DNA of 64,000 nt from Calliopsis andreniformis (taxonomy: Eukaryota; Arthropoda; Insecta; Hymenoptera; Andrenidae). The stretch covers positions 11,882,501 to 11,946,500 of the forward strand of contig NC_135069.1 in NCBI RefSeq assembly GCF_051401765.1. The letters run 5' to 3'. Positions 46,776 through 57,292 of the stretch are shown here, one piece after another; position 1 is the first letter of the stretch, and the number at the start of each line of letters is the position of its first letter. The translations under genes were made by a program, and so were the position numbers. The notes beneath the pieces were generated by a model, which saw only the letters and a program-made list of their open reading frames with translations, did no database searches and had not been told where the DNA came from.

Positions 46776-48348
46776 ATGGTTAAAGCGTGCTGTATAAAAA
46801 GGTGTAAAAGTGAGTGGAAGATAAGCGATGGTGTTACTTTCCATAGGCAAGTATAAATGAAATTAAAAATACATATATTCTGTAAGAGAGAGTATATTTA
46901 ATTGCTAGTTAAACCTCCGTAAACCACGTAAGGCATATAGAATTTGAAAATGTCTGAAATCTTTGTTTTATTTGATCCTATCACTACAAAAAATATACAA
47001 TACCATTTTTAAGCTTTTTTTATTGTAGTCATAATTTGTAAATAAATATTTAAAACGAAATTAATAGCACAAGAATGTTTGTTCACCATGATTCACTGAG
47101 GATTAATGGAACTTTTGATTTTGTACAGATTCCCAATACAACAAGAGGCACGAGAAAGATTTTTGGAGGCAATACCTCAGAATTTACAGCCCAGAATCAC
47201 AAAATATAGTGTAATATGTAGCAAGCATTTTACTACAGATTCTTTCACATATACGGATTGTCAACGCCGTCTGAAAACCAGAGCAATACCCACACTGTTT
47301 GAAAATGATGCTGATCATTTAGTATATCTGAAATCTGAAAGAGTATGACTTACAATATACTCAAATTATACATGTATATATTTTCCAAGTTCAAAAATTA
47401 TTTAAAATTTTATTTTAGTGTGTACAATGTGAGCCCTCAACTTCTACTACCAATGTGGTACTTCACGAAGAGGAGTCTCTAATTGATGATCCATTAGACA
47501 CTACAATGGCACTAACTTTTCTTTATTTTTTTATAATTTCTTTCATGAAACTTGAATGGAAACCTAACATTAGATATTACTGTTACAGGAGGAATGTGAT
47601 AACCAAAAAGTGAAAGACGTTAGTGTTCAAACGTCAGGGACATATATGGCATGTGATACTCCAGAAATGAAAGACATTAGTGTTCAAACTCCAAAGACAT
47701 ATGTGGCACTACGTAATGAACTACAACATTTGCGTAAAAAAGTAATCTTACTACGGAAACGGTTACGACGACGAGATATCCGAATCAATAGTATGACTGA
47801 TGTGATCAAACATTTAAAGCAAAGTAGATTGCGTACCCCTACAATGGAAGAGGTATCCAATAGGTTCAGTGATTTTACCTTAGATTTATTTAATAATGAG
47901 ATGCGAAATTCTTCTGTTGATTTATATGCTAAGCGATACAGCGAAGAAATGAAAAGTTTCGCGTTAACTTTGTCGTTTTATTCATCAAAAGCATATCAAA
48001 TATATTACAATTGTATTACAGGGCTGGTTGTACGGAAAATTCTAACAAACTTATCATGTCCACATTGCATTCAATTTTTTATACACTGTCAACAAACATA
48101 ATTATAATAGTTTTACAACATTTATTAACCGTGAAAAATTGTACTTCTCGTCAGAAGCTACATATAATATTGTAAAATATGTAGAAAAACCATTTCACGG
48201 AGAAATTGAATTGTATTACACAAAACATAATCTTAAACAACGCGTATGTTCTGTTGTACTTAAAGAATTTACCGGTATAATAATTAGTTTATTTAGACAT
48301 CCGCATCCTATCATTGAAGCTATGGTTTTCACAAATTACACGGACTGA
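46776..48348 (+). pseudogene. THAP-domain P-element-like transposase, catalytic core deleted
   Basis: Exon 1 (46776-46846) encodes MVKACCIKRCKSEWKISDGV and TFH. It joins 47129-47342 through an AG|GCAAGT donor, restoring a full THAP domain (C-x4-C, YSVICSKHF for the C-x2-H pair, final AIPTLF). Exon 3 starts at 47419 and exon 4 at 47589. Exon 4 holds a heptad-like basic coiled coil (LRNELQHLRKKVILLRKRLR) and the post-THAP helical domain. After FYSSKAYQ near 47998 it jumps to ITGLVVRKILTNLSCPHC, a C-terminal motif of P/THAP9 transposases. The RNase H-like catalytic core between is gone. A frame break follows near 48100, after which EATYNIVKYVEKPFHGEI and further tail residues are recognisable. 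If expressed it could encode only DNA-binding and dimerising parts. Confidence 0.75.
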
Positions 48349-48374
48349 CACTTTTAAAATTTCTACATTTTAAA

Positions 48375-49600
48375 ATGCTACATTTCGTAAATATGTATTT
48401 TGTTTCACTTCTTCTTTTAAGAAATTTATTGTTTCAGCGATAAAACCTGGTTCGCAATCATAGATGCTTAGCCAGTTACGCAATGTGGAGCTATGAGGCA
48501 AGTTTATCTTGCTCCTTATAAAGTGATATGCTTTTGGTGAATAAAAATACAAAGTTAACGCGAAACTTTTCATTTCTTCGCTGTATCGCTTAGCATATAA
48601 ATCAACAGAAGAATTTCGCATCTCATTATTAAATAAATCTAAGGTAAAATCACTGAACCTATTGGATAATACCTCTTCCATTGTAAGGGTACACAATCTA
48701 TTTTGCTTTAAATGTTCGATGACATCAGTCATACTATTGATTCGGATATCTCATCGTCGTAACCGTTTCCGTAGTAGGATTACTTTTTTACACAAATGTT
48801 GTAGTTCATTATGTAATGCCACATATGTCTCTGGAGTTTGAACACTAATGTCTTTCATTTCTGGAGTATCACATGCCATATATGTCCCTGACGTTTGAAC
48901 ACTAACGTCTTCCATTTTTTGGTTATCACATTTCTCCTGTAACAGTAATATCTAATGTTAGGTTTCCATTCAAGTTTCATGAAAGAAATTATAAAAAAAT
49001 AAAGAAAAGTTAGTGCCATTGTGTTGTCTAATGGATCATCAATTAGAGACTCCTCTTCGTGAAGTACCACATTGGTAGTAGAAGTTGAGGGCTCACATTG
49101 TACACACTAAAATAAAATTTTAAATAATTTTTGAACTTGAAAAATATATACATGTATAATTTGAGTATATTGTATGTCATACTCTTTCAGATTTCAGATA
49201 TACTAAATGATCAGCATCATTTTCAAACAGTGTGGGTATTGCCCTGGTTTTCAGACGGCGTTGACAATCCGTATATGTGAAAGAATCTGTAGTAAAATGC
49301 TTGCTACATATTACACTATATTTTGTGATTCTGGGTTGTAAATTCTGAGGTATTTCCTTCAAAAATCTTTCTCGTACAAATTATGACTACAATAAAAAAA
49401 GCTTAAAAATGGTGTTGTATATTTTTTGTAGTGATAGGATCAAATAAAACAAAGATTTCAGACATTTTCAAATTCTATATGCCTTACGTGGTTTACGGAG
49501 GTTTAACTAGCAATTAAATATACTCTCTCTTACAGAATGTATGCATTTCAATTTCATTTATACTTGCCTATGGAAAGTAACACCCTCGCTTATCTTCCAC
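48375..49600 (-). pseudogene. Inverted THAP/P-like transposase fragment
   Basis: On the - strand the region repeats the THAP C-terminal half (NLQPRITKYSVICSKHFTTD), the EEESLIDDPLD segment, the coiled-coil exon and the helical domain. It then continues past FYSPKAYHFI into LPHSSTLRNWLSIYDCEPGF and INFLKEEVKQNTYL, stopping near 48375. The start codon and first zinc Cys pair were removed, apparently between two GCTGTATA direct repeats, and the intron 1 acceptor is missing. It is not functional. Confidence 0.75.
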
Positions 49601-49828
49601 TCACTTTTATACCATTTTATACAGCAATCTACATGATGCTACACGAAAAGAGATAACGGCGTCAGGGCTGCTCGTAGCGTCGTTTCAGTACCCCCTCTAC
49701 AGTAAAGCACTTAGTAAGAGAGAGATAATAGGAAGAACAAGAACAGATTCACCCCAGTTCGGATCTCTCGCTGATCTCCCACCCTCCTCCTTCTTTCTCT
49801 TACAGGGGTCCGCACTCAAGTTAGGTAT

Positions 49829-50005
49829 ACAGGGTGTCCCAAACTAAGTGCGGGAGTCGGAAATGGGAGATTCCTGGGATGAGTCTAAACATTTTCGTTT
49901 GCAAAAATGTCCTCCGAAGCTTTGTTAACGAGTTATTAATGAAAAACCCCGACCAATCAGAGAGCGCGAACAGCGAGCGCTCGGCCGACCAGTGACGGTG
50001 CGCAA
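49829..50005 (+). repeat. MITE-like repeat beginning CAGGGTGTCCCAAACTAAGT
   Basis: The block starts with a typical insect MITE terminus and runs through GCAAAAATGTCCTCCGAAGC and CCCCGACCAATCAGAGAGCG. The mirrored end was not found before 50690, so it is probably truncated by later insertions. It is non-coding. Confidence 0.5.
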
Positions 50006-50059
50006 GCTACGCATAGTGTTCACTAATTGCTGTCCTCGAGTTTTGTACAAGAAACTCAA

Positions 50060-50689
50060 GATCTCTATGTTATTGCGCAATTTCTCTTAAACTATTAGAT
50101 GGAACATTATAAAAAAAATCAGGAACACGTTAGCTATCGCGACACATAGAAATTTTTCAGATTTTTAAATTAATTATCCAAGTTGTAAAACATAAAAAAC
50201 GGGGAAAAAGAATTTTAAAATGCTGATTTAGTAAAGTAATGCCATAATAAAAAAAATAAAAAGCAATGTTTTCGTAGTTCCTGCGGACTGTACGTTATTT
50301 TACTGTGTATTAAAACATTGAAAACTGTACAAGAACACTTATTCTATAATGAATGAACAAAAATTGGACGTATTAGTTGCTGTAATCGGTAAAAAGTATG
50401 CAAACATTGATTTTTATTTTTTTAATTATGACGGACCAAGGCAAAAAATGTTTAAATAAATTGAGATTAATAATATGACTTTAGTAATACGAGTAATTAC
50501 TATCGGTAAAACTCACTTATTCGGAGAGGGATTCACCTGCTTCTTGAACACTTGCTTCATTGGGTCAATGTGCCGATCCCAATCATTGGGGGATGATGGC
50601 TAGGTAGCGCTGATCACAGGTATACGATGCCACAAGAAGCCATCTTGCATTTACAACACTTCGCGGTCACTAGTACTGATCACTTCACC
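50060..50689. other. Unassigned sequence left of the retroelement nest
   Basis: It is AT-rich up to about 50510, then of mixed composition. No gene or bounded repeat was recognised. CACC at 50686-50689 abuts the LTR end and would be the candidate target duplication, but the matching flank on the other side has been lost. Confidence 0.4.
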
Positions 50690-50953
50690 TGTTACGTCCT
50701 AACCAGACGGCGGTTGTCTCAAGCGGCGGAGATCAACCTTAGGCGTTTTTGCTTTTTTAAAGTGCTAAAACACACCTTGATTAAACTTTCTCTTACATGT
50801 AGTGGAAGGGGAGAGAGAAAAGTGAAACTGGTAAATCTTGTTTAGGTTTAACAATTATATATGTATTTATCAAGTCGCAGTTTACATACCAACACTTTCT
50901 TCTTAACTGAGTGTACAAAGTCAAGGATATCACCTCGCTAGTGTAGCCGGTCG

Positions 50954-53463
50954 TTCGGTCTCGCCCACCACCGCGATGGTCCACCAGAAAGGTGGACCAG
51001 AACCTCTTGGAGGCGGCAATACAGGCAGCGGCCTGGCCGGAGGTACCGGTTGGGCCCGTCGGCGACGTAGGCGAGGAGATGGCCTGGTTCGCTAGGGCAG
51101 TGGCGGCGGTGTGTGACACCGCTATGCCCAGGGCCAGGCCTGCCTCCCGCCCGGGCGCGGCGTACTGGTGGTCGTCCGAGATGGGCGGCCTGCGCGAGGC
51201 GTGCGTCCGCTCGCGGCGTCAGTATACTCGCGCCCGCCGTCGTTGGCGCGCCGGCCATGAGCAGGTGGCGCGCTTATACGAGATCTTCAGCGAGAAACGC
51301 AGAGCTCTGCAGCGCGCCATCAGGGACGCTAAGACCCGGGCATGGCAGGAACTCCTCGCGGAGTCGAACAGGGATCCGTGGGGGCGCCCATACAAGATGG
51401 TAATGGGCAAACTACGCCCTTGAGCGCCTCCACTAACGGAGACCCTGGACCCCTGTCTCCTAGAGTGGGTGGTACAAGCCCTGTTCCCTGGCATAGACCG
51501 GGAGCAGGATACCGCCCGCCACGACCCCTCGGAACCGCCAGTAACGTGGTCCGAGGAGGAGATGGGGGTAACACGCGAGGAGCTGGCCGGGGCACTGAGA
51601 CGGACGGCGGCACGAAATGTGGCGCCTGGTCTCGATGGTGTTCCCCGCCGCGTATTGGCCCGGGCAGTAAGCGTCCTGAGCTCAAGGTTTCGGCGGCTGC
51701 TGGGGGGTTGCCTTCGCACGGGCACGTTCCCCGCAGAGTGGAAGCGGGCGCGGTTGGTCTTCCTCAAGAAGGGTGGACGGCCCGCGGACACGCCTTCGGC
51801 GTATAGGCCGGTGTGCTTGCTTGACGAGGCGGGCAAACTGTTCGAAAGAATAATTGCTGCCCGCCTCTCAAACCACCTGTCGACGGTGGGACCGGGTTTG
51901 GCCTCCAGCCAATATGGCTTCCGAGAGGGACGATCTACGATCGACGCGATCATCCGCGTCAGGTCCCTCTCGGAGAAGGCCGTTACCCGAGGTGGGGTGG
52001 CGTTGGCGGTGTCCTTGGACATCGTCAACGCATTTAACACCCTTCCCTGGGGAGAGGTACTGGGGGCCCTCCAACGTATGCGGGTGTCCCCGTACCTGTG
52101 TAGGATTATCCGGTCCTACCTGAGTGACAGGTGGATAGAGTACACCGGCCGAGATGGCGACCGAAGGAGGCGTAGGGTCGTGCGCGGTGTTCCGCAGGGG
52201 TCAGTGTTGGGCCCCTTGCTATGGGACATCGCATACGACGGCGTGCTGCGAGCCCGCCTCCCCCCCGACGTAGGCCTGACGTGTTATGCGGACAACACGT
52301 TGGTGCTGGTCGGGGGGGTGAGCTTTGGGAGAGCCATCCGCTTAGCGGAAATGGCGGTGGCAGTCGTCGTCGCGTCGATCCGTGAGCTGGGCTTACAGGT
52401 CGCTCCCCACAAATGTGAGGCCATATGGTTTTATGACCGGCTTCGTCGTGGGGAGCCCCCGCCCGGCTTGCGGGTCAGGGTGGGTGAGTCGTTTGTCGAG
52501 GTGAGGGCGCAGATGAAATATCTGGGCCTGACCCTCGACAGCCAATGGCGCTTCGCCGATCATATGGATCGCCTCGTCCCCCGGGTGGAGAGAGCGGCGG
52601 CCGCACTGGGCCGCCTCCTCCCGAACCTCGGGGGACCTGCGGAAGGAGTTCGCCGCCTCTATGTTGGGGTGGTGCGGTCGATGGTCCTCTATGGGGCCCC
52701 TGTCTGGGCCCCAGACCTGATGGCCAGCAAACGCAGCATAGCGATGCTGCGGCGCCTACATAGGCGGCTGGCCATTAGAGTCATTCGGGGATACCGCACC
52801 ATCTCGTACGAGGCGGCGACGGCCCTGGCGGGACTCCCGCCCTTGGAGCTGCTCGCGCGGCACGACCGGACTGTTTACGTCCGGCTGCGCGCGCTCCGGG
52901 ACAGCGGGCGGCCGCCAGAGGCAGAGGCGGTCCGCGAGGCGAGGCGTCTAGCCCGGCGTGCCCTGATCGAGGAATGGACCGGGCAGCTCGAAGCTGTCCG
53001 TGCCTCTAAAAGGGCCGTCGGGGCTGTCCTGCCGCACTTTGATAAGTGGCGGGACAGAGCATTTGGTAGACTCACCTACCGCATGACGCAGGTGCACTCC
53101 GGGCACGGTTGCTTCGGGGAGTACCTGTGTCGAATTGGGCGGGAAGCGACGACGATCTGCCACCATTGTGGGGAGGAACGGGACACGGCGCAGCACACGC
53201 TGGAAGTCTGCCCAGCGTGGGCAGAAGAGCGCCGTGTCCTGAAACAGGGGGTGGGACACGACCTCTCGCCGGAAGCCGTAGTAGCATCTATGGTGACGGG
53301 CGAGAGGCCGTGGAAAGCAATGGCCTCCTTCTGCGAGCAAGTTATGTTGCAGAAGGAGGCCGCGGAGCGGGATAGGGAGCGGCACTCCCATCCCGCCCGC
53401 AGGGGAAGGGCCAGGGCCGGGCCACGGGCGAGACAAAGGTCTCCGCCCGCCCCGGCGCAGTAA
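50954..53463 (+). pseudogene. R1-clade reverse transcriptase ORF2 fragment
   Basis: One reading frame runs from PPPRWSTRKVDQNLLEAA at the truncation point to a stop at 53461-53463. It is broken once, by an in-frame TGA at 51421-51423. RT blocks present: SAYRPVCLLDEAGKLFERII, SQYGFREGRSTIDAI, SLDIVNAFNTLPW, GVPQGSVLGPLLWD, and YADN at 52285-52296 where active enzymes have YADD. A thumb/C-terminal region follows, with the CHHCGEERDTAQHTLEVC CCHC finger near 53158-53211. The clade is judged from the NAFNTLPW and C-terminal finger patterns; TRAS, Waldo and R1 itself are not distinguished. Confidence 0.88.
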
Positions 53464-53876
53464 GGCCCCTAGACACGGGTCACGGGGAGGGGAGCAATGG
53501 CCCGACGCCGGCTCGAACCACTGACGGGGCCTCAGGCCCCCGAGGGTCTGACTGGCTGCGGGTCATTGCGGGGTCGCAGACGGCCTGGGTTCGGGGCCCA
53601 AGTCGCCATTGCATAGCGACCCTAGGGGGGCGGCGGCATGTAGTGTGACCACTACATGTCGTCGAAGTTAGATGTGCCGCAAGGGAAGGGAGGGGAGTCA
53701 ACCCTCCCGGGATGCGCTTCGGCATGGCTAGGGGGGTACTGGAAGTGTTCTTCGGAGTTCCCAGTGCCCCCCCGACACGCCTTAGGTTGGCCACCGTGGA
53801 GTTTTAGTCGGTAAAAGTCCGACACTACCCCGAGCCCTCCCCAAGGGTTCGGGGTGTCCTATGAGGATTTCTCCAC

Positions 53877-53907
<31 letters not shown>
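53464..53907 (+). other. 3' UTR and poly(A) tail of the R1-clade LINE
   Basis: About 415 bp of GC-rich non-coding sequence, including CCCCGAGCCCTCCCC paired with GGGTTCGGGGTG just before the tail, then 28 A. The inverted GC patch may be a recognition hairpin for the reverse transcriptase, by analogy with other LINE 3' ends. Confidence 0.7.
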
Positions 53908-53908
<1 letters not shown>

Positions 53909-54962
53909 TGTAGCCGGTCGCTGGTCACTCAGGGTTGTTTCGCGTCGCGAGTTCTTTTATTTCACGTACTTCCCTACTTCGTACTTCGCGGAGTTCCTCT
54001 ATGCGGTAAAGAAGAGGCAGATTCGAACTTTGCGGAATTACTAGCTGTTCCCTTCGACTCTTTACGCGATATTCCGTTACTACGCGATACGCTCTCGCTG
54101 TTACAGTGTTACAGCTCTCGCGTCGCGGCGAGGGTCAGAGATTCGCTCTGATCCCGGATTGACTAATCCTGACTGAAAGACTAACTAACTGATTGACTCG
54201 CCTCCTCTGTATAATATTGCTTTTGGGTTATTCTTCGTAATACCGAAAAGGAAAACGCTTGTTTCTTCTTCTATTATTATATATATATTTTTTTTCTCCG
54301 GTTTAATTTAATTTAATTTAATAATAAGTTTACAAGGGTTTTCTTTTTCTTTTCTTACAATTTCCAATTTGTTCATTTGAATTTGACGGTCGGGCGGTCG
54401 ATGCCTAGGTTCTGAACGGGACTACTGGAAAGACCGGCAGGTACCTTGGTGTTGTTGCTAAAAATGCCCGGATATAACCGGGGTGTAGTCCCCTGGATCT
54501 TCCTCTCTTAGGACCTTTATAAGGCAGCCCGTACACCTCTGCACCCAAGCTGGCCTATCCTTCCTCACCAGATAGTGGACTGGCTGGTATCTCCATTGGT
54601 CTGCTTCCTCCTCCAGTTCTATCTTCTTCGCCAGATAACATGTTACACACTGTATAGTGTACATCACTGTATAGTGACAGTGGCGGCGCGGAGGCAGCAA
54701 CTTCTTGAAAACGGAGCTCTGAGTAGTTGCGACAGAATCCTTTCTGCCAGGGTTTCTTGCGGGATGATTTCCTTTTCCATTCTCGATGTCTCCATTGCGG
54801 TGCTTAACTTTTTCTTTACTTATTGTCACGTATTTAATTGCGGTTTGTGATTGATACTTTGATCTGCTCTCGGTTCGCTTATGTTCTAAATTTTGACCTA
54901 TAATTCCGGAGTGGGGCGCCCTATCGGATGTATGTATGAAAACGTTGATTTATTTTAATATA

Positions 54963-56913
54963 TTACAATGTCCAAATCGGAAACTCTGGAATTTCGCGTG
55001 ATGACCTACTGAATGCGTCTTTTGTAATTGATGGTTCTATAGCGGGTAGGTCGTTTGGAAAAGCAGTTATGGATAACGGAATAGGTCGCGATATTATTTT
55101 CCTAGCTCCTGGGGTCTGCTTGAGTTCAAAAGGTGGGTTCCTTTTCGAGCATGGAGGTTCTTGGTTGTTGCTTTGTTGTCGTTGATTGATCCAGCGGCGC
55201 AAAACAAATCCTATGATGATAATGACTATTCCTCCAAATGCTGGAAAACCGTATGTAGCGTACTGTATCATTCGCGTTGTTCGATGATAAGTAGCTAAGT
55301 TTTGTGCTTGGCGTTCTATTTTTTGTAATGCTATTGAATTTTCCTCATGGTGTGTGTCCAATTCTAACATCTTTTCCTGGTGTTCTTGCATAATTTTGAC
55401 GTGGTGATGTGTCATTTCTGGAATAAGGTGTGAAATATTGATTCCCAATGGTGGCCTAAAGGTAGTGTTTTGATATTCTGTGATAGACCCGGAGGCTATG
55501 AGTTTTGTACCTTCTATAGTTGCTTGACAGTTGCCTCTCATGTTTAAGATGCCTGCTCCTTCCACTACCTCATAACCAGAGATTTTCTTGTCGCATCTGA
55601 TCTGCAATGGTTTAGTACCATCCGTAGAGAAGATCCAGGTGTTCTCGGCTTTTAGTTTCTTTATGAAAACTTGGCCAGTAGACAAGGCGTGGTCGTTGCA
55701 TCTTGTCCACTTGATATTTTGTGGTCGGGATAGCAATTCTGTCTCGCAGCTAGGCATATTTTCTAGGTTCCGAAATGGGAGTGTGGTTTCGCAGATGAAT
55801 ATCCTGCTCTTCTTACGGCATTCGTTTAGATACATTTCGTTTGGTAGGAAAAATTCTTCATGCTCTTGATTTATGGTTAGGTAATTAGTTTGAGGTTGTA
55901 TGTAGATAGGAACGCTTACATTATGCGATATAGTTTGGAACGAGGGGCACGGATGAAGTTGGTATAGATCAAATGGGATTTTGTCTAACAAAGGAATGTC
56001 AAGTACTATGAGGAGACGACCTTTCGTATAGACCATGTTTAATTTAGCTATACCCTGTAGTTGCTTGGGTTGTAATTCCTCTGTAGTCAGCGGAAAATCA
56101 TACGGCGTAGCTTTCGAAATTCGCTCGCATGATTGTAGCAACTGATTATGTGTTAATATGGCAGGGTGTAATGTTCCCAATTTTGCAAAGGTTATTGCAT
56201 CAGTTAATAAGAACAGTGTCATCGCGTATTCGTCCACGTGCCTAGCTATCTGGTAGACCCAAGCTGTGGTTGTCACCTCTAATTCTAATTTAAATTGTTG
56301 TTCATCTAATCGAACTAATCCTGAGGTTATTTCTTTCATTCTGGTGTTTAGGGCATTTGCGGTATTTGAAAACGTTTTGAGATTACTATAAATTTCTCGA
56401 AATTCCGATCGGACAATATGGGTTTGATTTGACAATAATTCTGATAATTTCTGTTGGTCTCTATAGACTTTATCTATCTCCTAATTATAATATTGAGCAT
56501 CCTCTTCGCTTAGGGTGCCAAAAAGAACTCGACTGATTGTGCCAATAAATCCCAACGGGGCGCTTCGCTTTTTGCGTTGGTTAGTTAACAGATTTCGCAA
56601 TAAATCTTCATATTTTTTGGCATCTTCTAATTTACGTTCTAAGTCTATTTTTAAGAGTATCCGCGGGACAAGGCTCCCAAATACTTGTTTTGCATTGTGT
56701 CTTTACTTTTCCGAGTTGGAGGCTTATATCGGATACGTCTAATGCGGTTACAATTTTCCAAGACGTATGAAAGACGCGTGATGGACGTAAAGTTTCGAAA
56801 TATATACCAGGGTTGGTTTTCAGTGAGGTTACTTGGTAGTCTGCTTCTATTGATATACTGACGGCAGTAATCCAAAAGGTTATCAATAAAATTAATTGTA
56901 GCTGATCCGTCAT
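54963..56913 (-). pseudogene. Errantivirus-like envelope (F-type) gene, broken
   Basis: The - strand frame begins at 56913 with a hydrophobic signal peptide. A frameshift lies near 56650. The downstream frame carries a furin-type RKKR site (56565-56576) followed by a hydrophobic glycine-containing segment, the expected place of a fusion peptide. An in-frame TAG follows at 56481-56483. The remaining open frame of 490 codons has coiled-coil and Cys-containing ectodomain sequence, a membrane segment rich in Ile/Val near residues 390-412 (FGGIVIIIIGFVL) and a cytoplasmic tail of about 70 residues. The layout matches insect retroviral Env proteins related to baculovirus F. Two lesions prevent a full-length product. 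Confidence 0.82.
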
Positions 56914-56984
56914 GATTTGGAAATTTTGTTAGTTATATATTGTGAAAATTTCCTTGATTATAGGTTCCTGTAATTAATTAAAGT
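56914..56984 (-). other. pol-env junction remnant and left target duplication of CsRn1-like element
   Basis: The short leader precedes env on the - strand. AAGT at 56981-56984 pairs with AAGT at 62560-62563 as the duplication made by the nested LTR element. Confidence 0.7.
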
Positions 56985-57292
56985 TGAGGTGGTTAATCAA
57001 GAGACACATAAACGTGGTTAACTAAAAACTGGTTTATTATCACGCTGAAGTGTAAACTACAGCAGTTTGACTCCGACTGACATCGCACGTTAACTATGAG
57101 GATCAACCAGAGGGTTTCTTGAAGTTGTGTCCAGTATGGAATAGTGAAGTTACTCAGGAAAAATTTACAAAAAAAACCTGAAACAGAAAAGGCTGAAACA
57201 AATAAATTTGGGTTATTAGTGTTGTATAAATGATGGGCAAATGTATGGTGAAAAAGCCAGATATTCAGAAGATAATGTGCAATCTGCAAAGC

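Larger units (their letters stand above)
46675..49690. mobile_element. Head-to-head pair of P-element/THAP9-like copies
   Basis: About 46675-47998 and about 49690-48545 are reverse complements at high identity with indels. They share the 5' flank (GACGCTAC-AGCAG, CCTGACGCC, GTAGATTGCTGTATA), a THAP exon, introns and the coiled-coil exon. The right copy lacks about 105 bp around the intron 1 acceptor and a block around the start codon, while keeping about 60 codons (LPHSSTLRNWLSIYDCEPGF) missing on the left. The junction between copies lies near 48360. The terminal inverted repeats and target duplication of a classical P element were not identified. Confidence 0.8.
50941..53920 (+). mobile_element. 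5'-truncated R1-clade LINE with poly(A) and 13-bp TSD
   Basis: GTGTAGCCGGTCG at 50941-50953 is repeated exactly at 53908-53920, right after a run of 28 A (53880-53907). The insert starts abruptly inside ORF2, so ORF1 and the endonuclease are missing, the classic outcome of incomplete target-primed reverse transcription. It is a GC-rich island in AT-rich DNA. It interrupts the LTR, whose two halves read continuously across it when compared with the solo LTR. Confidence 0.95.
50690..54640 (-). mobile_element. 3' LTR of the errantivirus-like element, split by an R1-clade LINE
   Basis: Without the insert the LTR is about 0.98 kb, TGTTATCTGG...GACGTAACA on the - strand. It is alignable with the 772-bp solo LTR through GATCAGAGCGAATCT, GAGTGACCAGCGACCGGCTA, CTAAACAAGATTTACCAG and GTTGATCTCCGCCGCT. 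The internal boundary near 54640 is uncertain by a few bases, and no clear polypurine tract was seen next to it. Confidence 0.75.

Noticed and set aside
46675..49690. Intact domesticated THAP gene
   Set aside because: The two copies are inverted duplicates with frame breaks and a missing catalytic core, and the third intron donor is uncertain. Transposon remnants explain it better than a host gene.
51219..53794. Long open frames antisense or frame-shifted to the R1-clade ORF2
   Set aside because: They are by-products of the GC-rich codon composition of the LINE. Only the sense frame shows RT motifs.
54458..54829. 123-codon - strand frame overlapping the errantivirus 3' LTR boundary
   Set aside because: It crosses from the post-env region into the LTR, is absent from the related solo LTR and resembles no known accessory protein.
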